Assembly: GCA_019648995.1 (NCBI GenBank)
Contig: BLXT01000430.1
Location: forward strand, 414,612 to 467,636
DNA length: 53,025 nucleotides
From: Plakobranchus ocellatus
Taxonomy: Eukaryota > Mollusca > Gastropoda > Plakobranchidae
Reading direction: 5' to 3'
The notes below the pieces were generated by a model. That model was not told the DNA's origin. It worked only from the letters and a program-made list of their open reading frames with translations, and ran no database searches. Made by a program: the position numbers and the translations under genes. Positions 1-12,900 of this stretch are shown here, one piece after another; position 1 is the stretch's first letter; the number at the start of each line of letters is the position of its first letter.

Positions 1-829
1 CTCAAACAGGAGATATGGCGGTGAAAATGGTTGTATTAAGTTCACCTTCACAGACATGGTGGTATTCAGCTTCATTTTTAAAACCAATATCCTGTTGCAA
101 TGTTTTAGTAACACCAGCAATACTTGAGATTGTTCAGTATTTGAAGTAGCAGACTCTGAGCAGCGGATCGTAAATTTGGATGTTGGTTGTAATGATGTTT
201 GTGACTTTGATGATGAGCTGTCATCAATTCACTCATCTGTACAATGGGCACTGGACCCAAAGAGACTTGTATAACTACTGCGCACAGCTGTGCAAAAATG
301 TCTATGGGATTTGGAGGGAAAGATGTACTTAGAGCCTACTCTGCGGTGCCATGTGCAATAACAATGCCATTTTCACTTGAAGTATTTTCAGTAGGTATTC
401 TGCACAATGTATTAAAAAAAAAGTTTTCCCAAAACAGATTTTCACCTCCTCCACACCAGATTTTTTTTCCCAATTCCATCCTCATCAAAAGGTTTTTCAC
501 TCTTCCACATCAATATTTTTCCTTCACAACAAGATTATTTTCCCTTCCTCTGCAACAAATTCTTCCCTTCCCTTCTGCCTCAACAATATTTTCCCTCCAA
601 AAATAGATTTGTCCCTTCTCTACAACATAATTTTCCCCCCCTCTTCCTCAAAAGATTTTTTCCCTTTCCTTCCACAAGAATGTGCTTTTCCTACCTCAAC
701 AACAAAATTTTCCCTTCACAACAGATTTTATCCTCCACAACAGATTTTTTTTTATAGTGAGATATTTCATTTGCAGCATTGTTTATACAAAACAGGTCAA
801 ATCAATTAACTTGTTCTGCCCTGACTTAC
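1..829. other. mTOR intron (left part), no exon seen
   Basis: Intron after the last visible exon, running off the window. It holds a pyrimidine-rich degenerate repeat (about 418-760) and a short open frame on the plus strand (128-274) that I do not recognise. No mTOR exon is visible on the minus strand. Confidence 0.6.
418..760. repeat. degenerate pyrimidine-rich tandem repeat
   Basis: On the plus strand, variations of CTTCCACAACAGATTTTCCC recur about every 20-30 bases (for example near 520, 560, 625, 675 and 720-745), with hardly any G. It reads as an old decayed minisatellite in an mTOR intron. Confidence 0.6.
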
Positions 830-907
830 CCCATAAGCTCTGTTGTAGCTCTCCCCAGCCATGGCCGTCAGCTCTGTGTCCAAGATGTCTCGAGCTTTAT
901 CAATGCA
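830..907 (-). CDS. MTOR: mTOR exon 33 (last exon in window)
   Basis: Residues 1528-1553, phase 0. Acceptor TTCCAG|TGCA, donor TATGGG|GTAAGT. Codes [19 protein letters not shown] and so on, nearly human. The coding sequence goes on beyond the left edge; I found no further exon in 1-829. Confidence 0.95.
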
Positions 908-3900
908 CTGGAAATAAACAGAGTCTTGCTATAGAGAGTAATATTTTTCCCCAAGTCTATTTTAAGGAAATGACATAAGTTTCCTTCAAAAGGTTTCAAA
1001 GCAATCATTTGCAAGTATTGAAAAGATTATCTAATTTTGAAACTTCCATTTTTTTTTTATTTGAAGTGCTGTTTTTGATGTTTGATTGATGTAAGAAAAA
1101 TTCAATCTTTTTTTTTCCTCTTCTCAGATGTGGATTGGGGATGAGTGAGAAAGGAGAGAAAAAAAGACAGAGAGGAAGAAAGAAAAAAGAGAGAGATAGA
1201 GAGAAAGGGAAAGAGAGAGAAAGAGAAAGCAAAAGAGAGAGATAGAGAGAGAAAGAAAGTGAGAGAGATAGAAGAGAGAGAGAGATAGAGAGAAAAAGCG
1301 AGAGAGGTAGAAGAGAGAGAAAGGGAAAGAGAAAGACAGAGAGAGAAAGAGAGAAAAATAAAGATTAAGAGAGAGAGAGAGAGAGAGAAAAAGAGAAAGA
1401 AAAAGAGAGAGAACCATAGTGATGATCAGGCGTCCAGTATTACTTGCTGAGCCAGGCTAAAGTTGTCCGAGTGTAGAGCAAAAACAGCCCTGAAAAAAGC
1501 AGCATCGTGACTAGTGCGAGGGATGAACGTTGTGTACTGCTCCACACTGTCCCACTGACCTACGTAGATGTGAGAAATAATATACAAGTATAGCATTAAG
1601 ACTCAAATCTCATTTCCAATACTCATTAATAAAGACAAGTTTCATAAATGTAAGCATCAATAATACACATATGTAACAATTTGGGGGGGGGGGGTTGTTC
1701 CTTTTATTTGTTTTTTCTATTATTATTAATGTTTCCATGTAAGTTTAGTATGTCATTCATACCTTGATTTGCACTAAGAGAAAAACAAAACGTGTTTTTC
1801 ATATACTCTTTCATCATTTATCCATGAAGGCTTTTACTTGTGATTGAGGATGCATAAAGAAGATGTAACCTTTGGAGAGAGCGGTAACTCATCTGGTTAG
1901 GGCAGTTGGCTACCAAGTCAGAGGTTCCGGGCTCTAATCCCAGTCTGGGCAAAAGCAATTTATGATTGCTCCTCCATATCCACCCAGCACGAAATGGGTA
2001 GCTAGGGAAGGAAAGCAATAGCAAACTACCTCATAATGCCTTATGCCAAGAACAATCAGGACTCTACTCCTGGTTCCCTGATGCTTGGGACTAAGTTATG
2101 GGACATACTATACTTTACTTTTAATCTTTGACATTATCCTCAGCACATGTCTGCACTCACCAAGACCCCAGGCAGCCACCGAGGCCATGCGGGCCATCCC
2201 TGTACGGATCTCATCAGAAACTACGGGCCATCTCTCCAACGCTATCTGATGGAGTTGGTGCCTGCAGAGCAAAAATGTATGTACACATCAACAAAAAATT
2301 TAAGGATGAAATGAAATAAATCATAAACTTTTAATAGGGAAGGTTCAAAGTCCTTTCCTACTGATAGGCATTGTAATGTTAATCTAATTTAGCTACACAT
2401 CAAAAGGTCAGCAGGATTTTCAATATTCTAATGTTCATTTAGCATTTATGGGGTTGTAAGTTGGCTGACTACTGTTTATGTGCAAAAATATCACAAATAT
2501 GCTTCCACTAAAGTAGAGCCATTCTAAAACTGGGTTTAAATCAATTTAAGGCAATACTGGGCTATAAAATTATGGCTCTAGTAAGACAAGTTTAATGTGC
2601 TCAAAATAGAATACCTTTATAAACATATTTCAAAAATCAGTTGTAACTTGAGCTGTTTGTTATTCACCATTACATCAAGACCTTAAAGGTAATATTTTTT
2701 TTTTAATTTGGAGGTTTAGATTCAAGACTTTAATCGGAAGACCTTTACTTTGATAGATTTTAATGCTCATTTTCACCTCCTTTTTGTGGAAATCAGTGGA
2801 AACATTTTAAGAACTAAACTATTCCTCACCACAAAAATTTGCATGAATATAAATTATCCATGTTCCTATAAACTGAGTCAAAGGTGTATTCTTAGTACCT
2901 TTGTTTGATGACTGATTTAGTTTTTTATTTGAACATTCTATTATTCCCCAATTATGACAAATGCAAGATTTATATACAACTAAGAGATTTACTCTGAGAC
3001 ATGGAGAATCCAAGTATTAATATTGTTAAACAGTTGCGTGAGCGATACACAAAATGGAACATTTTGCAGTAACATCAAGACATGAATATCTGTACAGTCA
3101 TAATTCTCAATTTTTTCCAAACCACATTCTTTCACAATTTTTGAGAAATCTTGTGATGTTTGATACTATTTAAATACTTTAGGTAATGATCTCTTGGCAA
3201 GAAATCCATTTTTCATGGCAGAATTTTTTTTTTACACAAACCATTTCACTTTTTGAGAGACCCAATTTATTACAGATAAGCTTAAAAATACTGCAAACTC
3301 TCAGAGGACTAACAAGGACAGGTCCACATCAATGTTTGTGCAGTTCTTGGCTCCTCCATTGTTAGGTGATCTCTGGCTTTTAGGGCCTCATCACAACTTG
3401 TGATAGAACTATCCTTACAGTGCAAGCATGTTGACTATTACACCACCAACCTCTACCCACTCCTATGAACAGATTAAGATGTTTACAAAGTTGAACCCAC
3501 CAGTCCCCCATGGCTTCCAGGCAGCGCATGCGTGCTAGCGTCAGACTGTCGTCATCTTTGTTCTGTTCCTGCTTGCGCTGGTAAGCCTGTAGAGCTCTCT
3601 CCCACTCGTGCAGCTTCTCGTACCAGCTCTCCTGTACTTTCTGCAGAGACACACAGTGAGATAAAATACACATTTGTGTTGCATAGCCACAATAGAACAT
3701 GCAAAATCTATACAAAGTAGGGGGATTTTATAGTTAGATGCATCAAAAGAAATCCATTACAGTCCAAACTATAGAAGCTGCTATTCGAATTTCTGACAAG
3801 AAGTTTTCTTAGCAATTTTATTTTTTTTTGTTTTTTTTTGGGGGGGGGGGGGGATATCAGGCACACAAAAACTTCATTCGCAAATCTTTGTTTCCTGCAA

Positions 3901-6900
3901 CCAATATCATCCATGGCCTGATTTCTCTGTTGCAGATTTGGTAATTTCCACAAAACAAGTTCCTTTATTAAACATTACATCCTAGTGTTTTTACAGCTAC
4001 ACAAGTTATCTCAGTATAAATGTGCAGTTTGACCAAAAAACATACTATTTTGCAGAGAAATCCATGCACTGCAATGCAATGAAGTAATCCTGTAACAAAA
4101 AGCTTGCAAACCTTTTTTTTGCTAAAGTTATTCAGTAGTTCTTTGTTGTTTTGTTTTCCCTGTACCATTTAGTTACTTGTATTTCAAAGTGCTCACCAAA
4201 TTAGCATGTTTATGCCACTGGGCATAGAAGAGAACGCCTTTGGCTGCTTCTCGCTGCTGCAGTTTGTTGTTTATACTGAAAAAGATGAAAGAACAAAGTA
4301 AAAGTAAAGCACAACACTGAAGAATCAAAATATTACAGTTCATCAATTTTATCTTTGAAAGAGTTGTTCCATTTACTGAGTTCTTTAAAAAAAACTTGCC
4401 ATTAAATCAGAACTGCCCATTCCTGAATGTATACATTTTTTTTTTCCTTTCTTTTCTAAGTTGGACACTGTTCCCCTCCCCACATTGGAGAAACCTGTCT
4501 CATTGCGTTCTTTCCCTCACCTGATCAAGCTCTCTAGAATCTGAGTGTTGGGCCCCTTGTGGAACTCGTCCTCTTTATAGTGTAGAGCTTTAGCATAGGC
4601 TCTGCACTTCATGGCTCGCTCCCCAAGCAAGTGGCTCTCCAAAGGCAGCGGACCCTGCAGGAAAAAAAAAAATATTAACAATAAGTTTAACAACACTATT
4701 GCAAATGCCCTTTTTTTTTGTTGTTGCTGGGAAAAAAATGCCTCTTTCCAGATGGATCTCACAACAGTGCGTGATATACACAGCAAAAAAACACTTAGGA
4801 TCAAGACTGTATGTTCCAACAATTTCGGATGATCTGGAGGCTAGTCTATGATATCTAAAGGTGTTTCACATATTGAAGAATATTACGTTGGAATCATGCA
4901 AAGATTATGAAACAGTGTTTGCACATATTTAAGAACACTATGTTGAAAGCATGCGAAAGTTATGAGTGTTTGCACATATTTAAGAACACCATGTTGAAAG
5001 CATGAGAAAGTTATGAGTGTTTGCACATATTTAAGAACAATATGTTGAAAGCATGAGAAAGTTATGAGTGTTTGCACATATTTAAGACCACTATGTTCGA
5101 AGTGCACAAAGTTCATGAAATGAGCAGACATCTGTTGCAGCAGCCAGGGATGGGAACCCCACCTTGTCACAGTGTTCCATGAACTCAGCTAGGTTGAGCA
5201 GAGTCTGCATGATCTCTGGGATCTCCTGTGACACCAGGGTCTTCTCAAGGCTGGCGATGACCTCGTCCTGCTGGAGCTCGGTCAGTTCTGTCCAGCAGGC
5301 CAGGAAGGCGGAGTTGAATAAATCCCTATGGATAGATAGGTAAAGGTAAGTTGGGCATCTGTAGTGGACAAATGTCTATTTATGTGTGGTCAGTTCTGTC
5401 CAGCAGGCCAGGAAGGCAGAACAGAGCAGGACCATAGACATTGGTAAATTGTTGCCCAGGTATTTGTCCTACCATGCTATGGGACAAGAGGCAAGGGGGG
5501 TGCGTGAATATGTGCGCCCACATGTTATAGCTCTGGAAAAAAAGCAGTAAACAACACTGAAGAAAGTAGTTTGGAGCATGAATGAGTTAATGAGTCCCAC
5601 AATCCAAAGTAGCAATATATGCTTGGAAACATTTTTGCATGAATGATACGAAAAACAAAAGCCTTTTTACCCCCATGTACCATGCCCTGACATACCTGGC
5701 TAATCCTGTGTAGGTCTGTGCAAGTACCAGGCCTTTTTACCCCCATGTACCATGCCCTGACATACCTGGCTAATCCTGTGTAGGTTTGTGCAAGTACCAG
5801 GCACGATCGCAGAGCTGGAGATGGCGACTCCTTCAGTAGCTCAATGCTCAGCTTTCGCAGCCACTCCATCCAGTCTTCTTTTGACACACGACGTCCAGTC
5901 TCAAGTGCCTGCAGGGAGAGAAGTAAAAGCCATACATGACTTTCTCGTAAATGCTCATTTACCCACATAATTTAAAGACAAAACAAGCATACACAAGCTA
6001 TTGGCGATCAGCGGTTACTGATTGGAACATTAGAAAGACCCAAATGAGAGTTTATAGCAAAAAAATACAGGAGGAGGGAAAAAACAGAGAAGGGAATATC
6101 AGTGGCATATGTGTTAGTGTGTCAGCACCACAAATGTGTTACTCTTATTTAACATAGTAGGTTTTTTAATGGCACAATGGTATTCAACACACTCTTTGTT
6201 TCAAGGAGTCCTTTGTTACTTGTTAAAGGGCTTTGTGGTTCATGCTCACTGACTGTAGAATAACTTTCCGCACACGGTGATCAGACTTAAACAGTGTGCA
6301 AGAAAGCAAGGGAGTGAATTGTGGTGTACATTTATAGTTTGCCTTGACTCTCCTTTAATGTTCAATTTATAGTAGACCCGTGTCTTTTAGATAAAGTGAC
6401 TAACTGTGTGTAAGGATGTCTGGAGGCTTTAAGTTTTAAAATAAATTCAAAGCATCAAAGTTTTATAGTGCTGGTTCATTTAACTTTAGAACCCTTTTAT
6501 TTTCTAAGTGTAAATTTGTGTCAATGAGTTGCAAAAGTTACTAATTGTTTCAAAAATTTTCCTGAGGGATGGGATTCTTCATTCCATAATGTTTTCAGTG
6601 CCTTTGTGAGGCTTGAGCCAAAACTTGGAATAGCCATTCAGGATAATGAGTTGCTCTTGTACTAAATCACATACAGCTTTTCATGTGCAGTCCTGCAAAA
6701 CATGGCCGGCTAGGATTTTATTTGCTTGGATAAAATGGAAAGCAATTATAACCAGATCTTTGATTACTTTGCGTTTATGCTTATCAAAATAAAGATCTTT
6801 GCAAGATCAACAAGGTTGTTTTTCAGTTTTAAATGTGGTTTTGGTGTCAATAGTGCTTGGCTAACACACTAAAATCTGTAGGGAACTTTCTGTCATAGAT

Positions 6901-9900
6901 CGAGTGAGAGCTGTCCCCCCAGAAAAATATTGAGATCGGGTAGCAATGAACCAGCTCACCCTCTTGATAGTGTCAAAATTGACACTGAGCTTCTTGATGC
7001 CTGTCGTGTCTGGCTGATAATCCTGTCTGTCCTTGCCTTTCTTTTTCAGCTGATCCAACCTCTCTTTCTTCATCAAGATTGGGTCGTCCTCTTCCTCGGC
7101 TATTGTGGTACCCTGGTCAACAACAAGGACACATGGGGTGTAATCAAAACCATATTGTCTCAGAAGAAGTTTGAGGAGAAATTGTTGCTGTTCATTCATA
7201 ACAGATGTCCTTTAAAGACTAATTTTGAAAGTTTAGCGCGAATATGTTTTTAGAAAGCAAAAAAAATCTGAAGTTATTAGTCAATAACAGGTACCATAAA
7301 AAAGCTACTGTCTGTAATTTGACAAGGGAATCCTCAAAAACAGTTTGAAGTGGGCACAAAGTTATCTTTATCCAGAATGAATTGTTTAGTTTTTCACCTT
7401 ACACTTCAAATTATCCTTGAGGAAAGAAAGTGCAGCAAAAATAATTTCAAGAATAATTTATTCTTGCAGTGGCCCACGAAATGAATTCTCCTGAATTTTC
7501 TACTCAATATGTGCCAGGTGTACACTTAGGTATTGTGTTAATAAACTCTGAAGGTCAAACCTTTGTGACAGTTCCTCACCTTAAGAATTCTGGCCATGAG
7601 CATGTGAAAGCGCTGGTGTGTGATGCGGTGACGATGCATTACTTTAGTGACCATGGGGATGAAGATGGTGAACTTGTGGCTGAGCTGGATCACAAGCGTG
7701 CACAGCGTGTCCATACACGTAATGTGCAGGGCAGGGGTGGTGTCCATGGTACGAACCAGAGGGTGGATGATACGGGACGCATAGTCAGATAGATCAAGAG
7801 AATCTGTCAGGCGGTCAATGGTCTCCAAAGCACTCCTGATGCAGCGTTTAAAGAAACAGAATATAATTTTGTTTTAAAAGATAAAGTGCAGATGCTTTCA
7901 CTGAATTATCTGTAGTCTCCATATATCCATTGAAAATACAAACAAAAATAAAATCCCAACTTTAAATGTAAGTTACCATGATATTCCAAGACATTTCTTT
8001 GTATAAATTATGAAATATGTTTTTTTTACATTTTTTACAGAACCAAAGAATAATATAATTTTATCTATAGTATCTGCTCCAAAATCTTCATGGATAAATG
8101 TAGTCCTTGCAAAAGACTGCAGTGTGCAATTATTTCCATAATGCCAAAAACAATTACAACAATAGTAGTAACAATTAATCTTGACACCAGTACCCGGGTG
8201 TAACACTGACCTGCGGATGTGTATGGGATTCTCTGGGTTATCAAACAGTTTCACCACGGGTGGAAGCAGCAGATGCAAATAATCGTCAAGGTTACCATCA
8301 AACAACTCCAAAGCTTTTAGCAACTGTGGGGACACAAACAACCAAGCTTATTTTACTGCCTGTTCCATTACACATTTCAATATTTGCAAAATGTATATTC
8401 TTGATGGGGAGATATGTCTTTAGGATACAGGAAACTATATATGTATAGTCTTGAAATGGAGATACGTCTTTAGGATACAGGAAACTCTATATATGTATGT
8501 TCTTGATGGGAAGATATGTATATAGGATACAGGAAACTCTATATATGTATGTTCTTGATGAGAAGATATGTATTTAGGATACAGGAAACACTATATACGT
8601 ATGTTCTTGATGGGAAGATATGTACTTAGGATACAGGAAACTCAAAGAGAAATCTCAAAATTTTCTAAATATCTCTGTGACACGCTCATGTGCAGAAAAA
8701 TCCATTGCACACAAACACCTTGACTAGAAATGTGGGTGTAAAGTTTGTGACTAGAATATCTAGTTGCAAAAAAACAAAAATAAGTTTTCAAACCTCTTTT
8801 GGGAAAAGCTGCATTTGTTTTAGTTATGTTTTCTTCTATATTTATGAAAAAGTTTACATGCTTATGTTTTGCCACAGTGCCAACATAATCTCTGCCCCAT
8901 TTTCACCTCTGCAAAAGCCTCAGAAAAAGCTTTATTGATGGTTTAAGATCTTCAAAATGTGACCTCTCCTAAAGGTCAGCAACAACTGTACCCTAAAATT
9001 TCTGATGATCCCATATATTATAAAATTTGACCGCTTCAAACAAATCTACCACATGGATTGCAATTTAGCAATGTATATATATATATTATATTGTTTTGGG
9101 AGGATCACGATTTAGATGTTGTACACTTTGATGCGCCTTTTTCCTATTCTTGCAACAGCTTATAAAAAGCAAACCACATGTTCGTCACTAGTTATTTAAC
9201 TAGTTTGCCAGAAGCCAACAATAACTTAAACATTTCAAAAAAAGAGTCTATGATTCTTGGTGTGATTCTTTGTACAGGATTAAAAAAAGAAATTGTTTCT
9301 TTTGTTTTGTTTTTATAAAGAAATGTTTTCAAAGAAGATTTTTTTTTAATTAAAACTTCAGATAAAAAAAAATTATTTTCACATAATTCTATCTCTTTGT
9401 TATTTTGTGCACAATTACACCAATTAGTGAATGGATCACAACTTCATTTTCGGAATTTGAGGAATCTACCATTCCATATGCTATCTTAAATTTTTTTTTT
9501 GTAAGCTAATTTCTATGCCAAATTGTGAAATAACTCTGTTGCCTATGGATAAAGAAAACTATTTTTTTGAGAGAGTCTCTTTAATGGACACTCTTTTTTT
9601 TACAAAAAAAGCTTCTAAACTGCACATTTAATACACACAAAAAAATCAACAAACATTATTTTTCATTTTTCAATATATACATGAATTTCTAATATGTGTC
9701 TATATTAACTAAGTCAATACACAGATAAAGTCGTCCATTTTTCTTTTATTTTTGTGTATCAAGTTTGCAACCTCACCTTGGCAGTGACAATCTTGTCCTC
9801 ACTCAGGTCATGCATGAATACCCTCAGGATCTGAGGCACAATCTGAGGCAGGTACATGCGGAATTCCGTGCCCAGCGCATTCACTATCTGCTCTATGAGG

Positions 9901-12900
9901 ATGATGATTGCGCTCTGCATCGTCGTTGATGGACTCCAGTAGTGCTGGAAACATAAACAGGTTTGGGATGGGTTTGATTACTGTCTGCCCAGCTCAACAT
10001 TTTCTGATAATATGAAAATTAGCTTTGATACAACCATCATAAATATTTGATTCTCATTGAACAATATGTGTTAGGCTCACCTCCATTGATCATTCTTTTG
10101 GCTATATTTGAAACTGTTTTTTTTTTTTGTTGTTTTTTCTGTAGCCTGTCCATAACAATATGATCTCAGGCTCTCAAATGCTATGGCAAGCAGACTTGAA
10201 CCCCCAGGGGCCCCTACAGATTTCAGGGCAGACGCTATCCACTATGCCACCAACACACCAAATTTAGGAAGAAATAGAACAAAAAGAAAATCTTTTTTAA
10301 TGATTATTCCCAACAGATATAGTGAGCTCCTACTTAAATCAGTATGCAGGGTTTCCATGAAAATATCACAAAAACATTCCTCGAGACCAGTGCTAATTTG
10401 CATATACAGCTTTTACCAAAAACAATTTCATGTTTTTCTTTTACATCGTTGAAAAATTCATTTTCAAGTTTAATATCCAATTGGTGCATCAAATTTTCAC
10501 CACACCAAAGCCAAAAAAAAAACGTTTTCAGCCTTTCAATGATTAGAATAGTTCAAAATGTTACTTCCAAATTATCCAGACTGAACTTCAGACACACAGT
10601 TCAGTTGTTTGCAGCTGCTAAGTGAAAAAAAGTCAGATCATATTCTCGATTTTTCATGACAAAGAAATCAAGTATTATCTAATGCATAAAATAAAATTAA
10701 AAAAATATTATGAATAAATTAACCCTAGAAGGCAAAAATGGAATGTCTAATTATGGTGCAATATATTCCTTTCAAAAGAAAATATATATCTACTTTCTCA
10801 CTCCATAAAATGGGGAATTCAAGAACAAAGAGCCCTGAAAAATACAAAAACTGTTAGAGTTTGTGCTCGAGCTTACCTTGATGAGGTAAAATATGTCTTC
10901 TAAATAATTCTTGATGTGTTGCTTCACAATGGCGATGATCACCCCGAGTTGTTGGAACAGGAACTGAAGCGAAATAGTTACACAATTGAATCACTTGAGA
11001 AAGACAAAAAGCATGCAAAAAATTTGACAAATTTCACCCTCATTTTCTTCTGCAATTGGAAGCAAACTGGTTCGCAATGAATCTCTCAGATTAACTCTTT
11101 ATCTCCTTTTATGAGTTTGACTGTTATCGTTTTGTAATCGTTATTTTAGCCACACAAATATTCTTACTAAATCTACTTCAAATACAAAAATTTGCCACTC
11201 ATGCCTCAAATCTTGTTCGATATCAATTTACATTTAGCTTTGCATGTTAGTACATCCTTTATTCCAATAAAATAAGATCCCATTCGAGCTCATTTCTCTC
11301 CCACATCAAAAGGCTCAACAATACTGCTACTATATTAATGCGAGAAAATGATAATTAAATATGTGTATAATGCACTTACAATTTTTTTAACTAATACTAG
11401 CTTCTGCTGATTCATTTCAGCACAAAGATCATGTAAAAAAATTTTTTTTTAATTAGCAACGTAAATGGTTCATAAACTACAGTGCTGATCAATTGCAGGC
11501 TTTCACCTCTCTGAAGCTGGGATCAGCCGTGCGAAACACCGTCAGGTAGGCTGGGATCACCGTCTGTATGTATGGCACACACTTGATGTTCAGCGACTTG
11601 AAGATGATTGTGATGGCCTGGACAACCATGTTATGGTGTTGAGACAGCGATGGATCGCGGATTATCTTCATCAGCAGATGGATGGCGATGGCCGGGTAAA
11701 ACTCCTCTAGCGTGCTGCACTGGCTCATCAGCTCACTCATGTTTACCTCTGGATTGTCAAACACAACAATAGAAAGACAGAGGTAAGAGAATCAGTTGAT
11801 AAATTTATTGCACGCTCACAAAATTGACTGAAAGAGTGAAAATAAACTACGTTTGCACAAGCAATCTCAGTTTTATATGATAGCATTGTTTAATTAATTG
11901 TAGCAAAAAAAAAAAAAAAAAACAACAACAAAAAACAATCCCTGCTGAAATTATGAAACTGTTATTCTCCAGTGTTACGCAACTGTACCTCCATTTGCAG
12001 CATCCTGACTCCCTGCCTTCTTCTCTGACTTGCTCACACCAGTCTCGGATTCCTTGATCACCCCAAGATTCATGCGATGCTTGTGAGGATCCAGGGCACC
12101 CAACACACCAAGTACACGGATTACCTGTTGGACGGCAGTAAAAACAACCATGTCTTACACTCCATCTCAGTCATCTTGCCTTTTCATAATTTTTTAGTCT
12201 TCATGCATGAGTTTAAGTTTCTAAATAGTATCCTTAAATACATAAAGTTTTAAAAACTGAATTAAGGTTTTCTTAGATGACAATCATATTTTCTATTCGT
12301 GCAATGACGCTACAAAATGAGACATTTTGCATGAACCAATTTCATCTGATTGATCAATTTTCCACAAAACTTTTATTGCCAAATTTCGTTAACCAAAACA
12401 TCATCTAATTGCTCTTTAGTTCAGAAATGAAATTACACTTAAATCGCATTTTTGCATAAATCTGAGCTTTGCTGTTCTTCTAGAGCAGTAACTGATGCAA
12501 TAATGCTGACTAACACCCCATCATAGAACCACAAAAAGTCTTAAGACCATTCCAAACAAAACAAGCATTCATTTTTAAACTTTTTTATTTAAATCATTAA
12601 TACCTAGTGATAGTACTTTTTTTTCTCTAGCTTTGCATCAGTGAAAGCATTAAAAGGTTATGTTGAGCCTCAACACCAAAGTAAGCAATTAAGTTTTCTT
12701 GAGGATACAATAATGTGCTTGAAATCTCTTTCCCTCAAAATTTCTATTTGCAATACCTATATCAATAAGATGACTCTCAAGACATATTTCTCCTACTATA
12801 ATGACTGTGTATTGCCTTGCCACAAAATAAGCCAATTTGAGAGTCAAAACCATGCATGAAGATGCTGCTCTGGTTTAGCGCATCCGCTTTTTTAATTTTT

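Noticed and set aside
1124..1417. Ser/Leu/Phe-rich open frames on the minus strand
   Set aside because: They are translations of a (GA)n microsatellite in an mTOR intron.
1878..1960. Functional tRNA gene
   Set aside because: The head resembles a tRNA but the stems are eroded and a SINE body follows.
1818..2024. 68-codon minus-strand ORF containing [16 protein letters not shown]
   Set aside because: It is the antisense of a tRNA-derived SINE, a common false prediction in mollusc genomes.
4883..5170. 95-codon ORF with a 17-residue repeat ([15 protein letters not shown])
   Set aside because: It is a 51-bp minisatellite in an intron, overlapping exon 27 out of frame; no protein is expected.
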